15,419 nt of DNA from contig JACMIS010000634.1 of assembly GCA_014381035.1 (NCBI GenBank), positions 1 to 15,419 of the forward strand, in the 5' to 3' direction. The DNA comes from Armatimonadota bacterium (lineage in GTDB: Bacteria > Armatimonadota > Armatimonadia > Armatimonadales > Armatimonadaceae). The notes under the pieces were generated by a model. That model saw only the letters and a list, made by a program, of their open reading frames with translations. It was not told the DNA's origin and did no database searches. Position 1 is the stretch's first letter. Every line of letters begins with the position of its first letter. A program made the position numbers and the translations under genes. Positions 7,395-14,372 of this stretch are shown here, piece after piece.

Positions 7395-9344
7395 TTGAAG
7401 CAAACATCGTTTTCGTGGCTTACGTTGGGCTTGACCTCCGTCGTGGTTCTTTCTTCGTACAATATCGCAGCAGCGACCCCACCCGTTGCGCGGATGAAAC
7501 AGGTTTCCAAAACATCGCGCTATATCGTGCAAGTGCGCGACAATGACGCCCTGACACGTCGGACGTTTCGACTCGCCCTGCGCGGTAAAGTCAAGCGCCT
7601 CGGACGTACTATCGCGGGTATGAACTGCGCCGTCATCGAAGCGACGCCGGAGCAAGTAAAGAAACTTGCCGCCGATTCTCGTGTCGTTTCCGTGACCCCG
7701 GATCGGATCATCCATGGTCAGACCACACCGCCGCTCGACATTGATCGTGCCGCGCTCGGTACTGATCAGGTAAATGGCACCCAAGGTTACACCGGCACCG
7801 AGACCGGGGCAGGTATCGGCGTCGCGGTGATTGATTCCGGGATCATGGGAACACATCCCGACCTGCTTCTGCGCGTCGCGGCATTCAAGGATTACGTCAA
7901 TGGGTTCGACAATACGCCCTATGACGACTATGGGCACGGGACCCATATCGCGGGACTGATCGGTGGCAGTGGGGCGAGTGCGGTTGCCGGGGGAGCAAGT
8001 CATAACTATCGTGGTGTGGCACCGGCTTCGCACCTTGTCGGTTTGAAAGTGCTGGACGCATTCGGCGTCGGGCGCACCTCCGACGTTATCGCCGCATTGG
8101 ACTGGTGCGTCGCCAACAAGACGCTATACAACCTCCGCGTCGTGAATCTTTCGTTATCCACCACGATAACAGGACCGGCGGCATCGGATCCGCTTTGCCA
8201 GGCGGCGGAGCGTGCGGTTAATGCCGGACTCGTTGTCGTCGCTTCGGCGGGCAATCTGGGCGGGATTTATGGAACGGTAGGCGCACCGGGCAACGATCCC
8301 AAGGTGATCACGGTTGGTGCGACGAACACCATGGGAACGGCTGCTCGCGGGGACGATACAATCACTTCCTTCACGGGACGGGGTCCGACTCCCTACGATG
8401 TGCTGATCAAGCCGGATATTATCGCACCCGGGAACGACATCGTTTCGCTCCGCGTTCCCGGCGCGACGATTGACACCATGTATCCGATCCAAACGCGGCA
8501 TTCGTCCGCGCCGGATTACGCGCGGCTTTCCGGGACCTCGATGAGTACCGCTCTGGTCAGTGGCGCGGCAGCATTGATGATCAATGCGAACCCGGCCTTG
8601 ACACCGAACGCGGTCAAGGCATCCCTGATGTTCACCGCGCAGGTCCTTTCCGGCTACGACCCGGTAACGGGTCTGACCACCTACTACGACCCGTTCGTGC
8701 AGGGTGCGGGGCAACTCAATGTCATTGGCGCGGTCGAACTTGTGAAGCGCATTCAACCCGGTACCGGTTTCACCGGAACACTTCCGATGACCAGCCTGAT
8801 CGCGGGACAAGCCGCACCGTGGGCAGGGGCGACGATTCCGGCGATTATGGATCGTCCGGGATTGACCTGGGGGACTTCGATTCTCTGGGGGGGCAACACA
8901 GGTTTGACTATCGAGGATGCCCGGATCGTCTGGGGGAGCAACGTCGTCTGGGGTGGGAACGGTAGCGACCTCGGCGGCACGATCCCGCCGCGCTTGTGGA
9001 ACGACGACCTTGTTTACGGAAATAATGTGGTTTGGGGCGGAAACGGTAGCGACCTCGGCGGAACGATCCCGCCGCGATTCGCCATGGTTTACGGCGATAA
9101 TGTCGTCTGGGGCGGCAATGGTAGCGATCTGGGTGGGACGATTCCGCCGCGTTTCTACGATGAGAACGCTACCGTCAACGCGAACAACGTCGTCTGGGGT
9201 GGGAACGGTAGCGATCTGGGCGGGACAATTCCGCCGCGTATCGCGGGTGATGAAGAAGGAGAATTCGCCGCCGGTGACTCCCAGACCTGGGGCGACTTGA
9301 TCGGTTTGTTACTGCCTGACCCAATATGTGGACCGGCTCAGTAA
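7395..9344 (+). CDS. Secreted subtilisin-like serine protease (S8) with C-terminal WGGN repeats
   Basis: This secreted protease has 649 residues. A signal peptide ends near residues 26-28 (hydrophobic LTLGLTSVVVL, then AAAT). Residues of about 41-108 look like an I9-type propeptide (SRYIVQVRDN to VVSVTPDRI). The catalytic domain, about 135-455, shows the full triad: D147 in VAVIDSGI, H181 in GHGTHIAG and S382 in LSGTSMSTALVSGAA, with the oxyanion Asn N287 in VVVASAGN. Residues 490-615 form a WG-rich tail with four identical NVVWGGNGSDLGGTIPPR units. Related VVWG-rich tails occur in other bacterial S8 proteases, where their role is unknown. The start is TTG, chosen because AGAGGAGAA sits 4-6 bp upstream and the signal peptide begins there. 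A strong hairpin follows the stop. No sorting signal such as PEP-CTERM is seen. Confidence 0.95.
   Translation: MKQTSFSWLTLGLTSVVVLSSYNIAAATPPVARMKQVSKTSRYIVQVRDNDALTRRTFRLALRGKVKRLGRTIAGMNCAVIEATPEQVKKLAADSRVVSVTPDRIIHGQTTPPLDIDRAALGTDQVNGTQGYTGTETGAGIGVAVIDSGIMGTHPDLLLRVAAFKDYVNGFDNTPYDDYGHGTHIAGLIGGSGASAVAGGASHNYRGVAPASHLVGLKVLDAFGVGRTSDVIAALDWCVANKTLYNLRVVNLSLSTTITGPAASDPLCQAAERAVNAGLVVVASAGNLGGIYGTVGAPGNDPKVITVGATNTMGTAARGDDTITSFTGRGPTPYDVLIKPDIIAPGNDIVSLRVPGATIDTMYPIQTRHSSAPDYARLSGTSMSTALVSGAAALMINANPALTPNAVKASLMFTAQVLSGYDPVTGLTTYYDPFVQGAGQLNVIGAVELVKRIQPGTGFTGTLPMTSLIAGQAAPWAGATIPAIMDRPGLTWGTSILWGGNTGLTIEDARIVWGSNVVWGGNGSDLGGTIPPRLWNDDLVYGNNVVWGGNGSDLGGTIPPRFAMVYGDNVVWGGNGSDLGGTIPPRFYDENATVNANNVVWGGNGSDLGGTIPPRIAGDEEGEFAAGDSQTWGDLIGLLLPDPICGPAQ
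8940..9239 (+). repeat. Four in-frame 54-bp repeats (18-aa WGGN units) in the protease gene
   Basis: The units are at 8940-8993, 9024-9077, 9099-9152 and 9186-9239, with periods of 84, 75 and 87 bp. Each encodes exactly NVVWGGNGSDLGGTIPPR. Between the DNA copies 13 of 18 codons differ synonymously; only the Trp, the GGT and AGC in GS, and the two Pro codons are invariant. The spacers (LWNDDLVYGN, FAMVYGD, FYDENATVNAN) are not conserved in sequence but are polar or aromatic. Degenerate WG units (TWGTSILWGGN, IVWGSN) precede the first copy from residue 491. Confidence 0.95.
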
Positions 9345-9355
9345 TCTCCATCGAT

Positions 9356-9406
9356 GAAGTCCGGGGCTGGCTCCATCAGTAGATGGAGCCAGCCCCGGAC
9401 TTCGTT
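9356..9406 (+). terminator. Strong 22-bp hairpin after the S8 protease gene
   Basis: Positions 9356-9377 and 9382-9403 are perfect reverse complements, with an AGTA loop. The G+C-rich core is CCGGGGCTGG with its complement CCAGCCCCGG. It begins 11 bp after the protease stop. Only GTTTGG follows, a poor U-tract, so it may act as an RNA-stabilising or imperfect intrinsic terminator. It also insulates the promoter of the next gene. Confidence 0.7.
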
Positions 9407-9420
9407 TGGTACACAAATGT

Positions 9421-9449
9421 TTGACTAACGTCGGTTCTTTTCGTACAAT
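9421..9449 (+). promoter_or_regulatory. Sigma-70-type promoter of the MBL-fold hydrolase, predicted leaderless
   Basis: TTGACT (9421-9426, five of six) and TACAAT (9444-9449, five of six) have a 17-bp spacer. The expected start near 9456 falls on the GTGATG start region (9455-9460). No SD is present, which fits a leaderless mRNA. Confidence 0.7.
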
Positions 9450-9457
9450 ACGGTGTG

Positions 9458-10291
9458 ATGCGCCCTGTTGATAACGAAATCGCGGTTTACTGTCTGGCGT
9501 CTGGCTCGTCGGGGAATGCCGTGCTGGTCGTTGCAGGGGGCGCATCGGTTCTGGTGGATGCAGGACTCGGCGTGCGGAGTATCACGCGGGAGCTGAAACG
9601 GCGAGAAATTGCGCCCGAATCCCTTTCCGGCGTGCTTCTCACCCACGAGCACATTGACCATGTCCGTGGCGCGGTTCCCTTTTCCCGCCGTTACAAAGTC
9701 CCGCTTGTCGGGACTGAGGGAACGCTTCAAACACTGCTCACCCAGGAAGGACGGGATGCGCCGACGCAGGTCATAGATTCTCGTGGCGAGATCGGGATGG
9801 GGGGATTTGGAGTGCGGGCGGTGCGGACCACGCATGATGCCGCTGATCCGGTCGGGTTCCGGGTGTCGTTCGGCGAGTTCGCCCTCTGTTACGCGACCGA
9901 TACCGGAACACTGACCCCGGAGTTTCGGGAAGCGTGCGTCGGCGCGTCGCTGGTTGCGGTCGAGTCGAATCACGACATTCATAAACTGCGGTTCGGTCCG
10001 TATCCCGACGTGGTCAAAGCACGTATTCTGTCACGGGAAGGACACTTGTCCAACAACGCCGCATGTGATTTTCTGCTGGCGCACACGGCAGATCATGGTC
10101 CGGTCTGCGCGTGGCTTTCCCACCTATCCCATGTGAATAACACTCCGCGGATGGCACTCAATTTCTGGAAAAAGCGGTACACGGCGGAAGGATTCAAGTC
10201 GCCACCCGCCGCCGTGGAAGTCGCTTTGCGGGACAAACCATCATTAGTGTTTCGTGCCCGATCCCGTGCTGTACAACTCGCCTTGTTCTAA
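9458..10291 (+). CDS. MBL-fold metallo-hydrolase, WalJ/YycJ-like
   Basis: This is a cytosolic metallo-beta-lactamase-fold protein of 277 residues. It opens with VYCLASGSSGNAVLV, the hallmark of the YycJ/WalJ group (COG1235). The metal-binding LLTHEHIDH gives H63, H65, D67 and H68. Further conserved pieces are TTHDAADPVGFRV, CYATDTG (bridging Asp), SNHD and LSHLSHVNNTP. WalJ-type proteins are linked to DNA processing and cell-wall control near the WalKR system in Firmicutes; here there is no two-component system next to it, so the role is open. The ATG at 9458 is preferred; a GTG at 9455 is directly in front in the same frame, and the promoter predicts a leaderless transcript starting about here. 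The 3' end overlaps the convergent GH92 gene by 4 bp. Confidence 0.93.
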   Translation: MRPVDNEIAVYCLASGSSGNAVLVVAGGASVLVDAGLGVRSITRELKRREIAPESLSGVLLTHEHIDHVRGAVPFSRRYKVPLVGTEGTLQTLLTQEGRDAPTQVIDSRGEIGMGGFGVRAVRTTHDAADPVGFRVSFGEFALCYATDTGTLTPEFREACVGASLVAVESNHDIHKLRFGPYPDVVKARILSREGHLSNNAACDFLLAHTADHGPVCAWLSHLSHVNNTPRMALNFWKKRYTAEGFKSPPAAVEVALRDKPSLVFRARSRAVQLALF

Positions 10292-12444
10292 TCCGCGAAC
10301 GTGCGAAAGTGTAATTCGCCCCCGCCGACAAGTTGTTCGTGGCGAATCGTGGTAGCGGACAGGGGAGTGTTGTTCCACAACACCTTTTCCACTTTATCGG
10401 TCCCGTTTGGTCGCGTCCGCGAATCAGAAAAGATTCGCAGTGATTCGCTACCACCCGGCAGTGCGACACGCACTTCATCGAAAAGTGGGGTGTTCAAAAC
10501 GTACTCGCCTGACCCGGGACAGAGCGGGAAGATTCCGAGCGCGGCAAGCACGTACCACGCCCCCATCTCGCCGTTATCTTCATCGCCGGGGAGTGTTTCT
10601 GGCGTGTAGTATTCGTTCAAAACGCGATGTGTGAGCCGGTTCGTTACTTCGCCCACTCCAACCGCCGCCGCCATATGCAATGTCGCATGGACCGGCTGAT
10701 TCGAGTGCGCGTACTGCCCGAACTTCGCCGCCGCCATCTCCGCCATTTCGTGGATCGTGTATCCATAGGAACCGACCCCGAACGTAGGAGGCGTTTCCAC
10801 CATTTCGGAAATCGCCGCCGCCATTACCGCCGCCCCGCCCCATAACTGGGCAAGCCCGGCGGGGTTGTGTGGCACCGAGAAGCGGAACTGATACGCGCTC
10901 CCTTCCACGAATGCCCCACCCCATTCCGTTGGATTGAATGGGGTAAGCCATTCGCCGGACGCCAGACGCCCCCGGAAGAATTTCGTGTCGGCGTCCCAAA
11001 CATTGCGCCAGCGTTCGCTCTTTGCCAGAAAGGCTTCGTACAGATCGTCGCGACCGACCGCACGGGCGATCTGCGCGACGCAATAATCGTCGTAGGCATA
11101 ATCTAACGTGCGCGAAGTCGCCTTATCAATCCGGTCGCAGGGCACGTAACCGAGCGATTCGTATTCCGCGAGTGCCGCACGTCCGTAGGCACTATTATCG
11201 GGAACGGACTGGGTCGCGCCCGCAAGAACGGCTTCCAGCGCGGTTTCGTAGTCGAAGCCAGCGATACCGTTCGCGACGGCGTCGGCGATCACGGCCTGGG
11301 AGTGTGTTCCGACCATGCAGGCGCGATGTCCGGGCGATGCCCATTCCGGCAGGAAGCCCGATTCGCGATACGTATTCAGCCAGCCATCAATAACGGGACC
11401 GAGAATATCGGGATAAGCGAGTGCGAGCAGGGGGTATACGGTGCGGAACGTGTCCCAGAAGCCATTATCCGTATATAGGACGCCGGGTAAAACCGCGCCG
11501 GTGTAGGGGCTGAAATGGTGCGGCACGTTGTTCGTATCCGGTTCATGCAGCACACGGGGGAAAAGCAAGGCGCGATACAGACAGGAGTAAAAGGTACGCT
11601 CCTGGTCCGTGGTAGCACCGGTGAGAGTGATGCGACCAAGCAACTCGTTCCATCGCTCTCCGGCTCGCTCCGCGATTTGATGCACGAAAGCGTTGCCGAC
11701 TTCCCGCGCTAGATTAGCATCGGCTTGTTCCGTACTGATAAACGAGGTACCGATACGGGTTTGAAAGCCATACGATTCCGGTGCGACCTCGATCACGGTG
11801 ATCGTGTGCCCATCGTCCGTTTTATGCTCGGAAACGTCGGTGATTACCGAGTCGGGGGAAAGGACGAAATAGAATGCCCAGTTATCCGGCACGCCCCCGT
11901 TGTTTTTTCGGGTCAACCCGCGCACACAATTTGCTGACTTATCCCACACCATGGGTTCTTCGTGGCTCCCGAACCGCTCCAGGAGTAGCCGTAGTGGGGT
12001 CCCTTTGGTGGATCGGTCGCGGAACGTCCCCAAAATAGCGCACCGCTCGGTCGGAGCGAACGCTACAGTCCACTCATCCTGTTGCAACTGTGCGGCGAAA
12101 TAATCGGGGCGATGATGAATCGTGCGATATGCGGACTCCCGCTCCTGTGCCTCCAGTCTGAGAACGCCGGCTTGCGGCATCAGCAGAAAATACCCGTAGT
12201 CGCCCATCCAGGGAGATGGTTGATGGGTAGCGCGGATGCCGGTGAAGGCGGGATCGCTGGGATGAAAGAACCAGCCATCGTTGCGGGAGTTTGTTTGCGG
12301 CGACCAGTGGGTCATCCCATGCGGGGCGGCGATAAGGGGCAGGGTGTTTCCCGTCGAGAACGCGTGTTTCGAATCGGTTCCTTGCAGTGGGTTAACGAAT
12401 GCGACTAAGCCTGTAACCGGTTCATAAGCCGGGCGTGATTTCAT
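10288..12444 (-). CDS. GH92 family glycosidase (alpha-mannosidase-like)
   Basis: GH92 enzymes are calcium-dependent, inverting exo-alpha-mannosidases. This 718-residue protein is close to full length for the two-domain family. Near the N-terminus is VNPLQGTDSKHAFSTGNTLP followed by APHGMTHWSPQT (40-51). In the catalytic barrel are YTDNGFWDTFRTVYPLL (324-340), FLPEWASPGHRACMVGTHSQ and VEGSAYQFRFSVPHN, with E514 where the family has its catalytic acid. GDEDNGEMGAWYVLAALGIFP (620-640) carries D621 and D623, where family members place the aspartates proposed as general base. There is no signal peptide, unusual for a family that is mostly secreted or periplasmic, so the substrate may be intracellular. 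It starts 3 bp after the GNAT gene with no clear SD, which suggests coupling. Linkage specificity cannot be assigned. Confidence 0.93.
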   Translation of the reverse strand: MKSRPAYEPVTGLVAFVNPLQGTDSKHAFSTGNTLPLIAAPHGMTHWSPQTNSRNDGWFFHPSDPAFTGIRATHQPSPWMGDYGYFLLMPQAGVLRLEAQERESAYRTIHHRPDYFAAQLQQDEWTVAFAPTERCAILGTFRDRSTKGTPLRLLLERFGSHEEPMVWDKSANCVRGLTRKNNGGVPDNWAFYFVLSPDSVITDVSEHKTDDGHTITVIEVAPESYGFQTRIGTSFISTEQADANLAREVGNAFVHQIAERAGERWNELLGRITLTGATTDQERTFYSCLYRALLFPRVLHEPDTNNVPHHFSPYTGAVLPGVLYTDNGFWDTFRTVYPLLALAYPDILGPVIDGWLNTYRESGFLPEWASPGHRACMVGTHSQAVIADAVANGIAGFDYETALEAVLAGATQSVPDNSAYGRAALAEYESLGYVPCDRIDKATSRTLDYAYDDYCVAQIARAVGRDDLYEAFLAKSERWRNVWDADTKFFRGRLASGEWLTPFNPTEWGGAFVEGSAYQFRFSVPHNPAGLAQLWGGAAVMAAAISEMVETPPTFGVGSYGYTIHEMAEMAAAKFGQYAHSNQPVHATLHMAAAVGVGEVTNRLTHRVLNEYYTPETLPGDEDNGEMGAWYVLAALGIFPLCPGSGEYVLNTPLFDEVRVALPGGSESLRIFSDSRTRPNGTDKVEKVLWNNTPLSATTIRHEQLVGGGELHFRTFAD

Positions 12445-12447
12445 AGG

Positions 12448-13008
12448 CTAATCGTTCGTGCTTACCATATGGGAATCCTGCCTGATCGGGCGTTCCATTA
12501 TCCGAATCTTGTCGTTGAGCCCGTTCGGGTAGTAATAGATCGCCCCGCCCCGCACAACGAAACGACGTTTCTCGTAAAATCGCCATGCCCGTTCATTACG
12601 CGGGTCGCATTCGAGCCAGAGAGTTTCGAAGCCGCGCCGCACGGCTTCTTGTTCGCATGCGGCTAACAACGCGTCGGCTACTCCGCCCCCCCGGCCGGAG
12701 GCGGATACGTAGAGTCGTTGCAGGACGACTGGACAGTCCCCGAGAACGCTCTCGTGGGCGGCGCGTTTGAGACCTAACTTGGCGTACCCGATTATTCCGC
12801 CGGTTTTTTGATCCGTTGCCAGTGCGAAATAGTGGGAATCGCCATCCTCGATTTCCGTGCGAAGTCGGTCGCTATGCAGGTTCTCCTCCGCATAGGCGGT
12901 CGCGAACTCGTCACCGATGACGCTCGCCCAACCGTCCAGAAAGGTTTCCTTTGCCACACAGGACAACTCCTCGGCGTCAGTCGGGATAGCGGCACGCAGA
13001 ACAAACAT
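12448..13008 (-). CDS. GNAT family N-acetyltransferase
   Basis: This 186-residue protein is a single GNAT domain that would transfer an acetyl group from acetyl-CoA to an unknown amine. It starts MFVLRAAIPTDAEELSCVAK, the usual first strand and helix. LQRLYVSASGRGGGVADALL (97-115) is the strand-4/motif A segment; R106-GGGVA matches the acetyl-CoA pyrophosphate-binding R/QxxGxG/A loop. LWLECDPRNERAWRFYEKRRF (130-150) is the typical motif B with N138 and Y145. The last 12 residues are a polar tail. It lies 3 bp after terC and 3 bp before the GH92 gene, so all three are one transcription unit. An AAGGGGAA at the end of terC is the likely SD, about 12 bp from the ATG. The substrate is unknown; a sugar amine or antibiotic is only speculation. 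Confidence 0.92.
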   Translation of the reverse strand: MFVLRAAIPTDAEELSCVAKETFLDGWASVIGDEFATAYAEENLHSDRLRTEIEDGDSHYFALATDQKTGGIIGYAKLGLKRAAHESVLGDCPVVLQRLYVSASGRGGGVADALLAACEQEAVRRGFETLWLECDPRNERAWRFYEKRRFVVRGGAIYYYPNGLNDKIRIMERPIRQDSHMVSTND

Positions 13009-13011
13009 GGA

Positions 13012-13848
13012 CTATCGGTTCCCCTTGCTCGTCGGGGTTTGTGCGTCCTCGGGCGGACCCGGAGGCGGGACACGGTCGAACACGAAATCGCCTTCCTCCA
13101 ACTGTTCCAGCGAATCCTCGGCGTCCTCGACCTTTTCTTCGTCCGCCGCCGTGCGCCCCGCGCGCACCGCATAGAGCGAACCCAACCCGGCAATCAGTCC
13201 GAACCCGATCCAGAACGCCCAGGTCGGCAGATAATGTGGCTCCGGCAGATGGAGCGACTCGGCGCGAATATCCATTGCCGCCGAGGCTAACTTCAACCCC
13301 GCCCAACCGACCAGACCATATGCCATATGATCGAGAGCCGGATACTTGGTGATCAGTCGGATAAAGAACGACGCCGCAAGTCGCAACAACAGAATCCCGA
13401 GGAACCCACCGGTATAGACGATCCAGACTTTCTCCGGGTCATGTACCAGCGCGACGGCGACCAGGATCGAATCAACGGCGAACACCAGGTCCGTAAATTC
13501 CACCTGCACCACGGTTGCCCAGAAACTTGCGCCCACTTTCGGATTGTCGGGATCGTCGTGCTCGTGCCGGGTCAGGAAATGCTTACCGGCAAGAAACATC
13601 AAGTAGATGGCTCCGACGCCACAAAGCCACCAGACGCCCATCAGGAAGCGGGCGAAGAATATCGCCGTGCCGCGCAACACGAACGCGCCGATCAGCCCAT
13701 AAAGCAACGCTTTTTTTTGTTGCTCCTTGGGGAGATGCTTGACCAGAATTGCCAGTACCAGAGCGTTATCGGCAGAAAGTAAACCCTCCAGAACAATCAA
13801 CGTGCCGACTATTAACAGATCGCCCGGCGTGATCGGTGGCAAAGTCAC
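13012..13848 (-). CDS. TerC family integral membrane protein
   Basis: This 278-residue membrane protein belongs to the TerC/Alx/YkoY family, several members of which are linked to manganese export and metal supply to secreted proteins. The two family hallmarks are present: LEGLLSADNALVLAILV with E21, D27 and N28, and VEFTDLVFAVDSILVAV with D120 and D126. There are about seven hydrophobic segments up to residue 230. The last 50 residues form an acidic, proline-rich cytosolic tail (EEKVEDAEDSLEQLEEGDF) that is longer than usual and poorly conserved in the family. The start is GTG; an in-frame stop lies close upstream. AAAGG is 12 bp away, closer to an intervening two-codon ATG-AAA-TAG mini-ORF whose stop overlaps the GTG. 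A hairpin leader precedes it, and the GNAT and GH92 genes follow. Confidence 0.93.
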   Translation of the reverse strand: MTLPPITPGDLLIVGTLIVLEGLLSADNALVLAILVKHLPKEQQKKALLYGLIGAFVLRGTAIFFARFLMGVWWLCGVGAIYLMFLAGKHFLTRHEHDDPDNPKVGASFWATVVQVEFTDLVFAVDSILVAVALVHDPEKVWIVYTGGFLGILLLRLAASFFIRLITKYPALDHMAYGLVGWAGLKLASAAMDIRAESLHLPEPHYLPTWAFWIGFGLIAGLGSLYAVRAGRTAADEEKVEDAEDSLEQLEEGDFVFDRVPPPGPPEDAQTPTSKGNR

Positions 13849-13865
13849 TATTTCATAATTCCTTT

Positions 13866-13910
13866 CTTAAAACAACCGCGGGCGACGCGGACAGAATCCG
13901 TGTCGCCCGC
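13866..13910 (-). terminator. Hairpin plus U-rich run in the terC leader: terminator or attenuator
   Basis: GCGGGCGAC (13902-13910 on the minus strand) pairs perfectly with GTCGCCCGC (13878-13886). The stem continues after one A-C mismatch with CGGA/TCCG around a TTCTG loop. The minus-strand RNA then reads GGUUGUUUUAAG. It could terminate the aldehyde dehydrogenase-DUF779 transcript, or attenuate terC transcription starting at the TATAAT upstream. No yybP-ykoY consensus was found. Confidence 0.55.
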
Positions 13911-13931
13911 TGATCGTCTCTTCCTACGGGG

Positions 13932-13937
13932 ATTATA
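13932..13937 (-). promoter_or_regulatory. Perfect -10 (TATAAT) upstream of terC
   Basis: On the minus strand a perfect TATAAT lies about 84 bp before the terC GTG. The best -35 is poor (GCGACA at a 19-bp spacing), so an activator may be needed. The predicted start near 13925 places the hairpin inside a leader of about 77 nt. Confidence 0.45.
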
Positions 13938-13976
13938 CCTGCGATTTAGTACCGTCTGTCGCCGGAAAGTTGCCCC

Positions 13977-14363
13977 TCATTGCGGCCCGGTCAACGGCTC
14001 CGGCAATGCTTTCTGCTCATTGGCGTCGAAAAGACGTGAACGGATCAGAAAACGCACCCCCTCTGGCGACTCGCAGGAAAAACCGCTTCCGCATCCTTTG
14101 ACTACATCTACCGTCAGGTGCGTGTGTCGCCAGAGTTCGAATTGCGGTCCGCTCATATAGAACGGGCACCCGGACACATCCCCCAAATACACGTCGCGTT
14201 GCCCGATACGAAACTCGTCCTTGGGATAACACATCGGCGAACTGCCGTCGCAACACCCACCGGACTGATGGAACAACAGATCGCCATGCCGGGCGCGCAG
14301 TTTCTCGATCAGCGACGCGGCTGCTGGCGTGTGGGTGACCCTCTCCACGCTTTGTGTAGTCAT
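13977..14363 (-). CDS. DUF779 domain protein, aldehyde dehydrogenase partner
   Basis: This 128-residue protein belongs to the DUF779 family (Pfam PF05610), whose biochemical role I do not know. Its conserved cysteine-rich pattern is intact: HQSGGCCDGSSPMCYP (C37, C38, C45), DVSGCPFYMSGPQFELWRH (C66) and VVKGCGSGFSCESPEGVRFLIRSRLF (C91, C97). The six cysteines suggest metal binding or redox chemistry, but this is inference. DUF779 genes very commonly sit next to AldB/AcoD/ExaC-type aldehyde dehydrogenases, as here, where it starts 9 bp after the dehydrogenase stop. It could be a maturation or protective factor for that enzyme. The start is secure: AAGGAAA lies about 5 bp before the ATG and overlaps the dehydrogenase stop codon. 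No signal peptide is present. Confidence 0.92.
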   Translation of the reverse strand: MTTQSVERVTHTPAAASLIEKLRARHGDLLFHQSGGCCDGSSPMCYPKDEFRIGQRDVYLGDVSGCPFYMSGPQFELWRHTHLTVDVVKGCGSGFSCESPEGVRFLIRSRLFDANEQKALPEPLTGPQ

Positions 14364-14372
14364 GCGATTTCC

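Noticed and set aside
7365..8810. Long minus-strand open frames (222 and 218 codons) opposite the S8 protease
   Set aside because: They lie antisense to the catalytic domain and have no motifs or SD; they reflect the GC-rich codon pattern of the real gene.
8940..9239. CRISPR-like or minisatellite array
   Set aside because: The repeats stay in frame, vary only synonymously and encode a fixed peptide with variable peptide spacers, so they are protein repeats.
9356..9403. Terminal inverted repeat of an insertion sequence
   Set aside because: The two arms are 4 bp apart with no transposase between or near them, so a hairpin RNA is the better reading.
9504..9680. Classical beta-lactamase or resistance gene
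   Set aside because: The SGSSGN start and overall length place it with WalJ/YycJ-like hydrolases, not with metallo-beta-lactamase resistance enzymes.
13849..13976. yybP-ykoY manganese riboswitch before terC
   Set aside because: The conserved loop sequences of that class are not visible on the minus strand; only a simple hairpin is.
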